NCBI GenBank assembly: GCA_027592645.1
Contig: JAQCKI010000010.1
Coordinates: 1-33,491, forward strand
DNA from: Chloroflexota bacterium
GTDB taxonomy: Bacteria; Chloroflexota; Dehalococcoidia; UBA2979
Direction: 5' to 3'
DNA length: 33,491 nt
Made by a program: the position numbers and the translations under genes. The notes beneath the pieces are model-generated. The model did no database searches. It saw only the letters and a program-made list of their open reading frames with translations, and had not been told where the DNA came from. Below are positions 9,237-25,024 of the stretch, in pieces. The first letter of the stretch is position 1, and every line of letters starts with the position of its first letter.

Positions 9237-9397
9237 CGGCGCCGCCAGGAGCGGCGGACGCGGTCATAAATGATCGCCACGCCAATCGCGATCAGGATGA
9301 CCGGCCAGAGTTCGCCAAACCCGATCCCCTCGATGATGTCGAGCGAATCCAGCAGGAACAGTGCGCCGATCAGGACTAGCAGGACGCCCAGGGCCAC
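9233..9397 (-). CDS. small LiaI/LiaF-N-terminal-like transmembrane protein (54 aa)
   Basis: GTG start preceded by SD TAAGGAGG; VALGVLLVLIGALFLLDSLDIIEGIGFGELWPVILIAIGVAIIYDRVRRSWRRR; 4-nt GTGA overlap with the LiaF-like gene. Confidence 0.75.
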   Translation of the reverse strand: MALGVLLVLIGALFLLDSLDIIEGIGFGELWPVILIAIGVAIIYDRVRRSWRRR

Positions 9398-9590
9398 GGC
9401 GGCCTCCTTATCTCGACCTCGATTGTACGCAGGCCGCGTCCTGTGCTCGCGAGACCCGGGGCACCCCCGTACCTGACGGCATTCTGGCGGTGCGCCACGC
9501 CCGCTTGATCGCAAGGTCCACTGGGTATCGACTGGATAACTGTTCAGATTTGCATAGTCTTTGCAACATTCGACGAGATGGGCGGCTCTG

Positions 9591-10292
9591 ATGGCGGACG
9601 CAATCATCCAGGTGCGTGACCTGGTCAAAACGTATGAGGCGAGCGAAGTCAAGGTGCAGGCCCTACGAGGGGTCAACCTGGACGTCCCCAAGGGCGAAAT
9701 GCTCGCCGTGATGGGCCCTTCGGGGTGTGGCAAGACCACCCTGCTCAACTGCATGTCGGGCATCGATGACCCGACCTCAGGTGCGATCTCCATCGAAGGC
9801 GTTGGCCTCGCCACGATGAACGACGACCGGAAGACGGAGTACCGCGCCCGGCGCATGGGCTTCATCTTCCAGTTCTACAACCTGCTCCCGGTGCTCTCCG
9901 CCGCGGAGAACGTGGAACTGCCGTTGCTGGTCTCCGGTACCCGACCGTCCGAGGCGCGCACCAAGGCCGAGCAGGCGCTGGAGCGCGTCGGCCTCGGCCC
10001 GTGGGCCACGCACCGGCCGGGTCAGCTCTCGGGCGGCCAGCGCCAGCGCGTCACCATCGCACGCGCCCTGGTGAATGACCCGGCGATCGTGTGGGCGGAT
10101 GAGCCCACGGGTGACCTGGACTCCCACACCGCCGACGAGATCATGGAACTGATGCAGTCGCTCAACCGCGAGCACCAGCAGACGTTCGTGATTGTGACCC
10201 ACGACCCGAGCATCGCGGCACGCTGCCACCGCATCGTCTACATGCGTGACGGCGAGATCGAGCGCGAGGAACGGGTCGGCCAGCATGGATAG
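9591..10292 (+). CDS. ABC transporter ATP-binding protein, MacB/LolD type
   Basis: Walker [10 protein letters not shown], signature [15 protein letters not shown], Walker [13 protein letters not shown]-loop VTHD. Confidence 0.95.
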   Translation: MADAIIQVRDLVKTYEASEVKVQALRGVNLDVPKGEMLAVMGPSGCGKTTLLNCMSGIDDPTSGAISIEGVGLATMNDDRKTEYRARRMGFIFQFYNLLPVLSAAENVELPLLVSGTRPSEARTKAEQALERVGLGPWATHRPGQLSGGQRQRVTIARALVNDPAIVWADEPTGDLDSHTADEIMELMQSLNREHQQTFVIVTHDPSIAARCHRIVYMRDGEIEREERVGQHG

Positions 10293-13200
10293 CCTGTTTG
10301 GCATCCCCCTGACCAACATCCTCGCGGTGCTCGCCGTGATGGTGGGCATCGCCTTCGCCACGCTCGGCTGGGTCGCGTTCCGCAACCCTTTGCTCGTCCG
10401 CATGGGCCTGCGCAACGTGGTCCGGCGCAAGGCGCAGACGATCCTGATCGTGATCGGCCTGATGCTCTCAACGCTGATCATCAGCGCCGCGTTCGCGACC
10501 GGCGACACCGTCGGCTACTCCATCACCAACGCCGTCTACAACGACCTGGGCGAGGCCGACGTGGTGCTCGCCTTCGACGCGCAGAACGCGCCGCCCGGCG
10601 TGGAAGCGCTGACCGACGCTGACCTGGCGCACATCCAGGAGGCGCTGGCCGCCAACCCGGACGTCGATGGCGTCAGCGGGCTCGTGCAGGAATCGGTCCC
10701 CGCAATCAACCAGGGCGAACGGCTCTCCGAACCGCGCGCACAACTCGTGGGTGTCGACCCGGCGACCGGCGACGCGTTCAACGCGCTGATCACGCCCGCC
10801 GGCGACCTCCTGCGCGCCGCTGACCTGGGCGACGGCGAGGTCTACATCACCGACCGGCTGGCGAGTGACATCCTCGCCGGCGCGGGTGACGAGATCGTCG
10901 TCGTCTACGACGGCGTGAGTCACACGCTTCGTGTCGCCGGCATCGTCCGCGACAACGCGCTCACCGCTCGGCCGGCTGACGCGAGTGGCGCGCTGCCCGC
11001 TGGCGGCGTGGTTGGCCAGATGGACCTTGTCCGTGCGATCACTGGTGAGCCCGATTCGCTCTCGCTGATCGTGGTGTCCGCCCGCGGAGGCGTGCGCGAC
11101 ACGCTGGACTTGGTCGGCCCGATCTCAGTGCAGATCGAAGACGCCATCGAGGCACTCGCACTGCCGATCCGCGAAGTGGTGAACAAGGAGGAGGCCGTCG
11201 CCTTCGCGAACCTCATTGGCTCAGTGTTCGTCACCTTCTTCCTGGTGTTCGGTCTGTTCTCCATCGCTGCCGGGGTGATGCTCATCTTCCTGACGTTCAT
11301 CATGCTCGCGGCGGAGCGCCGTGCTGAAATGGGAATGGCGCGCGCCATCGGCATGAAGCGGCTGCACCTGACGCAGTCGTTCATCGCAGAAGGCATGGCG
11401 TACAACGTCGGCTCGGCACTCGTCGGCGCGCTGCTCGGCCTCGGCGTTTCCTACATGCTGATCTTTGTGATGGGCCGAGTGTTCGAGGACTTCGGCTTCA
11501 ACATCACCTTCCATGTGAACTTCGTGGGCTTCGGGATCGCCTACTGCCTGGGCGTGGTGATCACGTTCCTGACGGTGGCGATCTCCTCCTGGCGTGCGGC
11601 GAACCTCAACATCGTTCGCGCGATCCGTGACATCGACGAGCCTCAGCCGCTCCGCGGCGACGATCGATCGATCAAGCGCCTGCTGCTCGCCTCGCTCGCG
11701 GTGGGGTGGTTCCTGCTGTGGTTCGTGCCGCCGCTGACACTGGCACCCCTCGGCCTGTCGCTCTTCAATGCCGTGTTCCGCCGAGGCCGCGTGCGCCACA
11801 CCCGTCGCAACGCCGGCGGCTGGGCCGTGTGGATGTTGATCATCGGTGTGGCCGGTGTGTGGTGGGGCGGCTGGGTCGCCCAGCAGGCGTTCGCCTACAC
11901 CGCCGGCTTCACGCTGATGCTGCTGTCGCTGGCGATGCTGTGGGTCTACTTCGGTGGCCGCGCACGGCCGGCATTCACGCTCGCAAGCGGTCTGTTGATC
12001 TGGTACTGGCTGCTGCCACTGCCGTTCTCCCTGATGTTCGAGGCGGGCAAGGGCTGGATCGACCCGATCAGCGGGTTCTTCTCGCTGTTCGGCCTCGAGC
12101 CGCCGCCGATCCAGGGCAACATCGAGATGTTCTTCGTCTCGGGCATTTCGATCACCGCGTCGGCGACGCTGTTCGTGCTGTTCAACGCGGACCTGCTACT
12201 GAAGGGGGTCAGCGCGCTGCGCTTCCTCTTCGGCGGCCTGATGCCGGCGATCCGGACGGCCGTCGCCTACCCGCTGGCTTCCAAGTTCCGCACCGGCATG
12301 GCGATCGCGATGTTCGGCCTGGTGGTCTTCTCGCTGGTGGTGATGGCCACGCTGAACTCCAACTTCACGCAGCTGTTCCTGGGTCAGGACGCCACCGGCG
12401 GGTTCCAGGTGGCGGTGAAGGGCAGCCCGAACAACCGCATCCCCGATCTCCGCGTCGCACTCACCGAGGCGGGCTACGACGTGGACGGGAACATCACCGG
12501 TGTGGGTACCATGCTCGGTGGCGCGGCGCGGGTGATCTCACCGGTGAAGGATCCGGAGGATCTGCCGTTCTACCGGATCCGCAGCATCGACGAGGAGTTC
12601 GCGAACATCGCGGCGTTCCCGATGCTCACCCGCGCTGCCGGCTACGACTCGGACGAGGCGGTGCTTCAAGCCCTCCTCGCCGACCCGACCGTGGCCGTGG
12701 TGGATGAGTCGCGGTTGACGATCCCGGGTTCGTTCGGCGAGCCAGGCGCGGCATTCCTGCTGCCGCAGACCGCTGCGGACTTGCAGGATGCCCCCTGGGA
12801 GCCAATCGCGGTCACGGTGCAGGACCCGGTCAGCGGCAACACCGTCGACCTGAAGATCATCGGCATCCTGCGCGGCCCCGTGACGGGCGTCATCATCGAC
12901 TGGGCGGCGTTCATCGTCGGCCCCACAGTGATGACCGAGTCGTTCCGCGGCGGCGAGTTCGAGCGGTTCTTCATCCAGACCGCCGATGCGAGCAAGGACG
13001 GCGCGATCGAGGCCTCCCGCCAGATCGAGTCGACGCTCATCGAGCGTGGCGTCCAGGCGACTGCCATCCAGGAGATGATCGACGATGCCGCGGCCGCGTC
13101 GACCGCCTTCCAGGTGCTGTTCGAGGCATTCATGGGCCTCGGCCTAGTGGTGGGCATCGCGGCGCTCGGCGTCATCGCCTTCCGCACGGTGGCGGAACGC

Positions 13201-13512
13201 CGCCAGCAGATCGGCATGCTCCGGGCGATCGGGTACTCGCGACGGCTGATCGCGGCCTCCTTCTTCCTGGAGTCCTCGTTCATCGCGATCACGGGCATCG
13301 GGATGGGGGTCATCCTCGGCGGGGCGCTGTCGTACAACCTGATGACCTCACCCGAGTTCACCAACGGGAACGAGATCGACTTCGCCTTCCCATGGATGCG
13401 GCTGTTCATCATGGTTGGCATCGCCTACGGCGCGAGTGCACTGATGACGCTGATCCCGGCGCGGTCGGCCTCGCGCGTGGTGGTGGCGGAGGCGCTCCGC
13501 TACAACGGCTAG
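10285..13512 (+). CDS. ABC transporter permease with two FtsX/MacB-type domains and a multi-TM central insertion
   Basis: 1075 aa from [61 protein letters not shown] and [17 protein letters not shown] FtsX motifs; 8-nt overlap with ATPase gene. Confidence 0.93.
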   Translation: MDSLFGIPLTNILAVLAVMVGIAFATLGWVAFRNPLLVRMGLRNVVRRKAQTILIVIGLMLSTLIISAAFATGDTVGYSITNAVYNDLGEADVVLAFDAQNAPPGVEALTDADLAHIQEALAANPDVDGVSGLVQESVPAINQGERLSEPRAQLVGVDPATGDAFNALITPAGDLLRAADLGDGEVYITDRLASDILAGAGDEIVVVYDGVSHTLRVAGIVRDNALTARPADASGALPAGGVVGQMDLVRAITGEPDSLSLIVVSARGGVRDTLDLVGPISVQIEDAIEALALPIREVVNKEEAVAFANLIGSVFVTFFLVFGLFSIAAGVMLIFLTFIMLAAERRAEMGMARAIGMKRLHLTQSFIAEGMAYNVGSALVGALLGLGVSYMLIFVMGRVFEDFGFNITFHVNFVGFGIAYCLGVVITFLTVAISSWRAANLNIVRAIRDIDEPQPLRGDDRSIKRLLLASLAVGWFLLWFVPPLTLAPLGLSLFNAVFRRGRVRHTRRNAGGWAVWMLIIGVAGVWWGGWVAQQAFAYTAGFTLMLLSLAMLWVYFGGRARPAFTLASGLLIWYWLLPLPFSLMFEAGKGWIDPISGFFSLFGLEPPPIQGNIEMFFVSGISITASATLFVLFNADLLLKGVSALRFLFGGLMPAIRTAVAYPLASKFRTGMAIAMFGLVVFSLVVMATLNSNFTQLFLGQDATGGFQVAVKGSPNNRIPDLRVALTEAGYDVDGNITGVGTMLGGAARVISPVKDPEDLPFYRIRSIDEEFANIAAFPMLTRAAGYDSDEAVLQALLADPTVAVVDESRLTIPGSFGEPGAAFLLPQTAADLQDAPWEPIAVTVQDPVSGNTVDLKIIGILRGPVTGVIIDWAAFIVGPTVMTESFRGGEFERFFIQTADASKDGAIEASRQIESTLIERGVQATAIQEMIDDAAAASTAFQVLFEAFMGLGLVVGIAALGVIAFRTVAERRQQIGMLRAIGYSRRLIAASFFLESSFIAITGIGMGVILGGALSYNLMTSPEFTNGNEIDFAFPWMRLFIMVGIAYGASALMTLIPARSASRVVVAEALRYNG

Positions 13513-13595
13513 CCCGGGCGAGGCTAATCCCGGCGCGGTCGGCCTCGCGCGTGGTGGTGGCGGAGGCGCTCCGCTACAACGGCTAGCCCGGGCGA
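13453..13595 (+). repeat. 69-bp perfect tandem direct repeat (13453-13521 and 13527-13595, period 74)
   Basis: Both copies read atcccggcgcggtcggcctcgcgcgtggtggtggcggaggcgctccgctacaacggctagcccgggcga; 5-bp spacer ggcta. Confidence 0.97.
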
Positions 13596-13611
13596 CCGGA
13601 CACAATCAGAC

Positions 13612-13637
13612 GGGCCGCCCATGTGGGCGGCCCGTTT
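13612..13637. terminator. intrinsic terminator between convergent permease and gltD
   Basis: gggccgccc-atgt-gggcggccc perfect 9-bp stem followed by gtttt on + strand. Confidence 0.85.
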
Positions 13638-13661
13638 TGGTTGGCTTCCAAAGCATGCGCC

Positions 13662-19743
<6,082 letters not shown>

Positions 19744-19747
19744 CCGC

Positions 19748-19772
19748 TCCTCCTCGCCGTGAGCGAGGAGGA
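19748..19772 (-). promoter_or_regulatory. RBS-sequestering hairpin upstream of gltB
   Basis: Minus strand TCCTCCTCGC-TCACG-GCGAGGAGGA, perfect 10-bp stem; 3' arm contains the SD (GGAGGA), 4 nt before ATG at 19743. Confidence 0.6.
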
Positions 19773-19917
19773 TTCGCGATCATAATGCAAGAGGGAAGGT
19801 CGGTACGCGTCCCGGTGGCTCGCGGCCGGTCATGACTTTGCGCATTCCCTCACAAAGTACCCCGGACTATACCCGATACATGCAACCCACCGCCACGGGC
19901 GACGGGCGACGGGGGCC

Positions 19918-21156
19918 CTACCCGAGTTCGACCTCGGGCCGCTCCTCCCACACCACCTGGCGCGACACGAGGTCCTCGAGGGCGGCGGCATCGAGGTCGA
20001 GCAGCTCTGCCAGCACCTCGCGGCTGTGCTGGCCCATGTCCGGCGACGTGCCGCGGATGCCGGCGGGCGTGCGGGACAGGCGTACCGGCGAGTTCGCCAG
20101 GCGCACCTTCCCGAAGGCGCGGTGTGGCACCTCCGGCAGCATCCCGCGCTCCTCGACCTGCGGCATCGAGGCGGTGTCCGGGATGCTGTTGAGCGGCCCG
20201 CACGGGATGCCGAAGCGCTCGAGCGCCGTCACCCACTCGGTGGTGGTCCGGCGCTTGAACGCGTCGTTCAGCAGCGGCTCCAGCGCGGCGTGGTTGCGAG
20301 AGCGCGCGGCCGCCGAGTGGAAGCGCTCGTCATCGATCAGTTCGGGGATGTCGAGTTCGGAGCACATCAGCGCCCACTGGTTCGGGACACCCCACGCTAG
20401 CGCCAGCACCATCCACCCGTCCGCCGTCGGGAACGCCTGGAACGGCACCGCCGAGGGGTGGCGGGTCCCGAGCCGGACCGGAGTCTCACCCGTCAGGAAG
20501 TAGCGCATGTACGCGTTCTCCTGGATGGCGATCTGACAGTCGAGCATGGAGATGTCCAGCAACTGGCCCTTGCCCGAGTCGCGTCGCTCGTGGAGCGCGG
20601 CGAGGATCCCGACGGCGCAGTAGAGGCCGGCCGCGATGTCACCGAGGGAGAGGCCGGGCCGCGCGGGCGGGCCGTCCGGGTGGCCGGTGACGGACATCAC
20701 TCCCCCAGCGCCCTGCACGATCACGTCCAGCGCCGGCTTCTCGCGCATCGGCCCGGTCTGGCCATAGCCGGAGATCGCCGCGTAGATGAGCGCCGGGTTC
20801 ACCTCGGACAGCGCGGCATAGCCAAGGCCCAGCGTGTCCATCTTGCCGGGCGTGAAGTTCTCCACAACCACGTCCACCTGGCGTACCAGCCGCAGGAAGA
20901 TCGCCTTCCCTTCCTCCGATGACAGGTCGAGCGAGATCGAGCGCTTGCCGCGGTTGATCGAGAAGAAGTACCCCGACTCGCCATCGATGATTGGCCCGGT
21001 GGTGCGGGAGACGTCGCCGTAGGGCGGGCGCTCGAGTTTGATCACGTCGGCGCCGAGGTCCGCGAGCGTGGCGGTGCAGAACGGGCCGGAGAGCACCCAC
21101 GTGAGATCCAGCACGCGCACCCCGGCCAGCGGTCCGGTCGTCGGCAGTGGTGGCAT
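19918..21156 (-). CDS. CaiB/BaiF family (class III) CoA-transferase
   Basis: GPLAGVRVLDLTWVLSGPFCTATLADLGADVIKLERPPYGD, SINRGKRSISLDL, GQTGPMREKPALDVIVQGAGG. Confidence 0.95.
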   Translation of the reverse strand: MPPLPTTGPLAGVRVLDLTWVLSGPFCTATLADLGADVIKLERPPYGDVSRTTGPIIDGESGYFFSINRGKRSISLDLSSEEGKAIFLRLVRQVDVVVENFTPGKMDTLGLGYAALSEVNPALIYAAISGYGQTGPMREKPALDVIVQGAGGVMSVTGHPDGPPARPGLSLGDIAAGLYCAVGILAALHERRDSGKGQLLDISMLDCQIAIQENAYMRYFLTGETPVRLGTRHPSAVPFQAFPTADGWMVLALAWGVPNQWALMCSELDIPELIDDERFHSAAARSRNHAALEPLLNDAFKRRTTTEWVTALERFGIPCGPLNSIPDTASMPQVEERGMLPEVPHRAFGKVRLANSPVRLSRTPAGIRGTSPDMGQHSREVLAELLDLDAAALEDLVSRQVVWEERPEVELG

Positions 21157-21201
21157 GGGGTCCCTCCTCGGGCGGTCGATACGAACAGCGCACGGGCCAG
21201 A

Positions 21202-22089
21202 TTACGCGGCGGCGGGCGCGCCTTCACGCCCCGGGCGCAGCGCCACGGTGACGCCGATCAGGATGATCACGCCACCGAACACCTCGATGAGGGTGGGAAT
21301 CTCATCCAGCCACACCGCCGCAATCGCCGATGCCACCACTGGCTCGCCGAGGATCGCGACCGCGACAATCGCCGCCGGGATCGACCCGAGCGCCCAGTTG
21401 AACGCGTTATGTCCGATGAGTTGTGGGACGAGCGCCATCAGCAGGATGTAGAGATACGCGTCGTTGCTGTGTCCCCACGCCGGCGTCGTCGTCGCGAGGA
21501 GCGCCAGCAGCAGCAGCCCCGCGGTCAGCCCGTACACGACCGCAGTGTACGAGGCGGTCGACAACTTCCTGCGCGCGCCGCGTCCGGCCACGATGTACGC
21601 GCTGGACGCCATGCCACCGGAGAGCGCCAGCAGGTTCCCCAGCAGCGACCCGCGATCATCGAGGTCGTCCGTCATCAGCAGCAACGCGCCGCCCGCCGCG
21701 ATGCCGACGCCCAGCAGCACCGCGCGCGAGGGCCGCTCGCGCAGCACGAGCCACGCACCGAGCGCCACGAAGATCGGCTGCATCGTGACGAGCACGACGC
21801 CTGAGAGGACGGAGGTGCGCTGGATCGCGGCGACCCAGAGCGCAAAATGCGCCGCGAGCATCACCCCGGAGAAGAGCAGCACGGCCCAGTCTCGACGTGT
21901 CAGCGCGCGGAGATCGTCCACGCCGCGCCAGGCGGCGAGCGCCATCATCGGCGGCGCGGCGATGGTGAGGCGGAGCGCGGCGATCACCAGCACAGGCGTC
22001 CCGCCCTCGGACGCCGCGCGGATCAGCGGGGCGGCCCAGGCCACGGCGAAGACGCCGATCGTGAGGACAATCACGTGGCGAGCGGTCAT
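21202..22089 (-). CDS. EamA/DMT-family transporter
   Basis: About 10 hydrophobic segments; EamA repeats including C-terminal LGEPVVASAIAAVWLDEIPTLIEVFGGVIILIGV; start at MTARHVIVL. Confidence 0.88.
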   Translation of the reverse strand: MTARHVIVLTIGVFAVAWAAPLIRAASEGGTPVLVIAALRLTIAAPPMMALAAWRGVDDLRALTRRDWAVLLFSGVMLAAHFALWVAAIQRTSVLSGVVLVTMQPIFVALGAWLVLRERPSRAVLLGVGIAAGGALLLMTDDLDDRGSLLGNLLALSGGMASSAYIVAGRGARRKLSTASYTAVVYGLTAGLLLLALLATTTPAWGHSNDAYLYILLMALVPQLIGHNAFNWALGSIPAAIVAVAILGEPVVASAIAAVWLDEIPTLIEVFGGVIILIGVTVALRPGREGAPAAA

Positions 22090-22173
22090 CCGGCCTCTCT
22101 TCGGTTTGACAGGCGATCCCCTGCCCGCGAAAGATGCAGCGCAGCATACGGACTGCACGGACGGGGGACGGCT

Positions 22174-23490
22174 ATGGCAGAACCCAACATCAACTGGGAC
22201 GCCTGGACGGAACAGGCCACGGAGTGGCTCTCCGCCTACATCCAGGTGGACACGGTGAACCCGCCGGGCAATGAGACCCGCGCCTGCGACTTCCTCGGCC
22301 GCATCCTGGAGGCCGAGGGCATCCCATACGACCTCTACACGCCGGACGGCGACGAGTCGCGCAAGTCGCTCGTCGCACGCCTCCCCGGCACCGGTACCCG
22401 GGGCAAGGGCGTGATCCTACTGAACCATACCGACGTGGTCCCCTTCGAGCGCGACCACTGGACGGTGGAGCCGCTGGGCGGCGAAATCCACGATGGCTAC
22501 ATCTGGGGCCGCGGTGCCATGGACATGAAGGGGATGGGCATCATGGAGCTCATCACCTTCCTGATCCACAAGCGGCAGGGCCTGCCCCTCACCCGCGACC
22601 TCGTCTTCATGGCCGTAGCGGACGAAGAGGCCGGGTCGGCCTTCGGCGTGGAGTTCTTTGACCGCTCGCATCCAGAACTGCTGGATTGCGACTACGTCAT
22701 CAACGAGGGCGGCGGAGGCTCCACCGAGGTGCTGGGCGTGGAGCGCAATACGTTCAACATCGGCGTGGCGGAGAAGGGGCCGCTGTGGCTCCTGTTGCGG
22801 GCGCACGGCCGCCCCGGCCACGGCTCTGTCCCGCACGATGACAACGCCGCCGACCGGCTGGTGCGGGCGCTGCAGAAGATCCAGGACTGGAACCGCCCCC
22901 TGATCCCCTCCCCGGAGGTGAAGGAGTACTTCCGCCACCTGCACGAGGCGGGGATCCTGGACCGTGATCCCACCGCGGAAGTGCTGGCGGAGTTCGCGGA
23001 GACCAACCCGCGCATCAAGTCCGTCCAGATGAACTCGATCTCCCTCACCACCCTGACCGCGGGCGTGAAGCACAACGTCATCCCGGCGCAGGCGGAGGCC
23101 ACGCTCGATATCCGCCTCGTCCCCGGCTACGACCCGGACGAGTTCATCCGCGAGCTGTCCGAGGTCATCGACGACCCGAAGATCGACATCGAGCGTGTCT
23201 TCGGCTCGTCCTCGCCCGCCTCGCCGCTGGACACGGAGTTGTACGCGGTCATGACCCGCGAGGCGAAGCGAGCGATCGAGGACGCCGTGGTCGTCCCCAG
23301 CGTGGGCACCGGGTTCACCGACTCGCGCGTCTTCCGGCGTCGCGGCATCACCTCGTACGGCTTCGTCCCGGCTTTGACCGCCGCCGCGGACCAGGGCCGC
23401 GTCCACGGCAACGACGAGCGTCTATCCATCGAGAATCTGCGGCTGGGGATGCAGATCCTGCACCATACGGTCCGGGGCATCTGCGGCTAG
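22174..23490 (+). CDS. M20 family metallopeptidase
   Basis: VILLNHTDVVPFERDHWTVEPLGGEIHDGYIWGRGAMDMKGM, DEEAGSAFG, RAHGRPGHGSVP. Confidence 0.94.
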   Translation: MAEPNINWDAWTEQATEWLSAYIQVDTVNPPGNETRACDFLGRILEAEGIPYDLYTPDGDESRKSLVARLPGTGTRGKGVILLNHTDVVPFERDHWTVEPLGGEIHDGYIWGRGAMDMKGMGIMELITFLIHKRQGLPLTRDLVFMAVADEEAGSAFGVEFFDRSHPELLDCDYVINEGGGGSTEVLGVERNTFNIGVAEKGPLWLLLRAHGRPGHGSVPHDDNAADRLVRALQKIQDWNRPLIPSPEVKEYFRHLHEAGILDRDPTAEVLAEFAETNPRIKSVQMNSISLTTLTAGVKHNVIPAQAEATLDIRLVPGYDPDEFIRELSEVIDDPKIDIERVFGSSSPASPLDTELYAVMTREAKRAIEDAVVVPSVGTGFTDSRVFRRRGITSYGFVPALTAAADQGRVHGNDERLSIENLRLGMQILHHTVRGICG

Positions 23491-23535
23491 CCGAACCGAG
23501 TAGAATCCCGGCCACAGGAGCCGGAGGAGGCCATC

Positions 23536-24288
23536 ATGCGGTTGGATCAAGTTAAGACCATCGGAATGCTCGGCGGCGGCGTCATGGGTGGCGGCATCGC
23601 CCAGGTGATGTCCATCGCCGGGTTCAACGTCATCGTGCGCGACCTCAACGATGAACTCGTGGAGAACACGCGCGGCGAGATGTTCGAAGGCAAGTGGGGC
23701 ATGAAGAACGCCGTGGTGCGCGGCAAACTGTCCGCCGAGGACTGCGAGGCCGCCATGGCCCGCGTCTCCTTCACCACTGAACTCACCGGCCTGAAGGACG
23801 CGGACTTCGTGATCGAGGCGATCCCGGAGAAGCTGGACCTGAAGCAGCAGGTCTTCAAGGAACTCGATGGCATCGTGAAGAAGGAGGCGATCTTCGCCTC
23901 CAACACCTCGGGCTTCGTCATCCAGGAGATCGCGCGCGACGTCTCGGACGACCGCAAGACCAAGTTCGTGGGGATGCACTTCTCGAATCCGGTGCCGGTG
24001 ATGAAGATCTGCGAGGTGATCCACACGCCGCAGAGCACGCAGGAAACCGTGGACACCGCCGTGGGCATCTCGGACCGCGCTCAGCGCGTCACCGTCCTCG
24101 TGAAGGACACCCCCGGCTCGTACGGCTTCATCTTCAACCGCATCTTCGCCGCCGCCCGACGCGAGGGCGACAAGCTGGTCGAGGAAGGCATCGCCACGAA
24201 GGAAGACATCGACAAGGCGATGATCTACGGCCGCAACTGGCCGGTCGGCTTCTACCAGGGCCGAGGCGGCATCGGGAAGCAGTGGTAG
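23536..24288 (+). CDS. 3-hydroxyacyl-CoA dehydrogenase (short form)
   Basis: IGMLGGGVMGGGIAQVMSIAGFNVIVRDLND, FVIEAIPEKLDLKQQVFKELD, FASNTSGFVIQEIA, GMHFSNPVPVMKICEVI; C-terminal domain appears truncated. Confidence 0.92.
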   Translation: MRLDQVKTIGMLGGGVMGGGIAQVMSIAGFNVIVRDLNDELVENTRGEMFEGKWGMKNAVVRGKLSAEDCEAAMARVSFTTELTGLKDADFVIEAIPEKLDLKQQVFKELDGIVKKEAIFASNTSGFVIQEIARDVSDDRKTKFVGMHFSNPVPVMKICEVIHTPQSTQETVDTAVGISDRAQRVTVLVKDTPGSYGFIFNRIFAAARREGDKLVEEGIATKEDIDKAMIYGRNWPVGFYQGRGGIGKQW

Positions 24289-24312
24289 CGCCCACCAGCG
24301 CACCGTGAACAC

Positions 24313-24340
24313 ATCGAGGCGGCCTGCGGGCCGCCTCGAT
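24313..24340. terminator. putative bidirectional terminator hairpin
   Basis: atcgaggcggcc-tgcg-ggccgcctcgat, perfect 12-bp stem between convergent genes; no T-tract. Confidence 0.65.
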
Positions 24341-24373
24341 CGTCCCGGGACGTGTCCGCCGCCACGGGCAGGA

Positions 24374-24970
24374 CTACGGGGCCGGCTGTGCCGGCGCGGT
24401 CGCGAGGGCGGTGGGCTCGACGGGGCCATGATCCCTCGATGGCGCGGAGCGGATGCGCCCGGCACGCCACTCACCCTCGCCAACCTTGTCGGCGTGCAGC
24501 AGCACCCGGCCGTCCTCGGTGACTTCGATGGCAACCCGGCCCAGGTCGCGCGGCGTGGGACCAAAGATACGCGTACCGTCGCGCGCCCACCGGGACGAGT
24601 AGCACGGATCCAAGAACACGCCCGTCATGCCTTCCCACACCGCGTCCGGCCGCCAGTCCACGCGGCATCCGAGGTGCGGGCTGATGCCGATGAACGCGAC
24701 GAGTTCACCATCGTCCAGGTGGACGATGTGTACCTGCAGCGGTGCTCCCGGCACGTCGCCGAGGTAACTCCGGCGTGACCACCCGAGCACCGGCGCTCCG
24801 TCACCATCGAGCGGCGTGAACGTGGTCACCGAGCCCGATGGGAAGTCGCTGATCCGGCCGAGGTTCACCGTGCGGCCGTCGGTCATACCTGACCACACGA
24901 AACCAGCGGTGATGGCGATCAGCGCGGCGCTCGCGCTGATCGCGAGCAGCACGAGGAGTGCTCGGCGCAT
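24374..24970 (-). CDS. membrane-anchored Rieske-fold protein lacking canonical 2Fe-2S ligands
   Basis: N-terminal TM/signal RRALLVLLAISASAALIAITAGFVW; AFIGISPHLGCRVDWRP..GVFLDPCYSSRWARDGTRIFGPTPRDL aligns by eye to CTHLGC...CPCHGSxF..G.GPxPRxL. SD GGGAGG upstream of ATG at 24970. Confidence 0.75.
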   Translation of the reverse strand: MRRALLVLLAISASAALIAITAGFVWSGMTDGRTVNLGRISDFPSGSVTTFTPLDGDGAPVLGWSRRSYLGDVPGAPLQVHIVHLDDGELVAFIGISPHLGCRVDWRPDAVWEGMTGVFLDPCYSSRWARDGTRIFGPTPRDLGRVAIEVTEDGRVLLHADKVGEGEWRAGRIRSAPSRDHGPVEPTALATAPAQPAP

Positions 24971-25024
24971 GTGTGTGGCCTCCCCTCTCGGGTGCCCGCA
25001 CATCCACCCTACGCCCTCCGCGTC

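Noticed and set aside
19896-19920. Short tandem gggcgac repeats
   Set aside because: Only two copies in GC-rich sequence; not distinguishable from chance.
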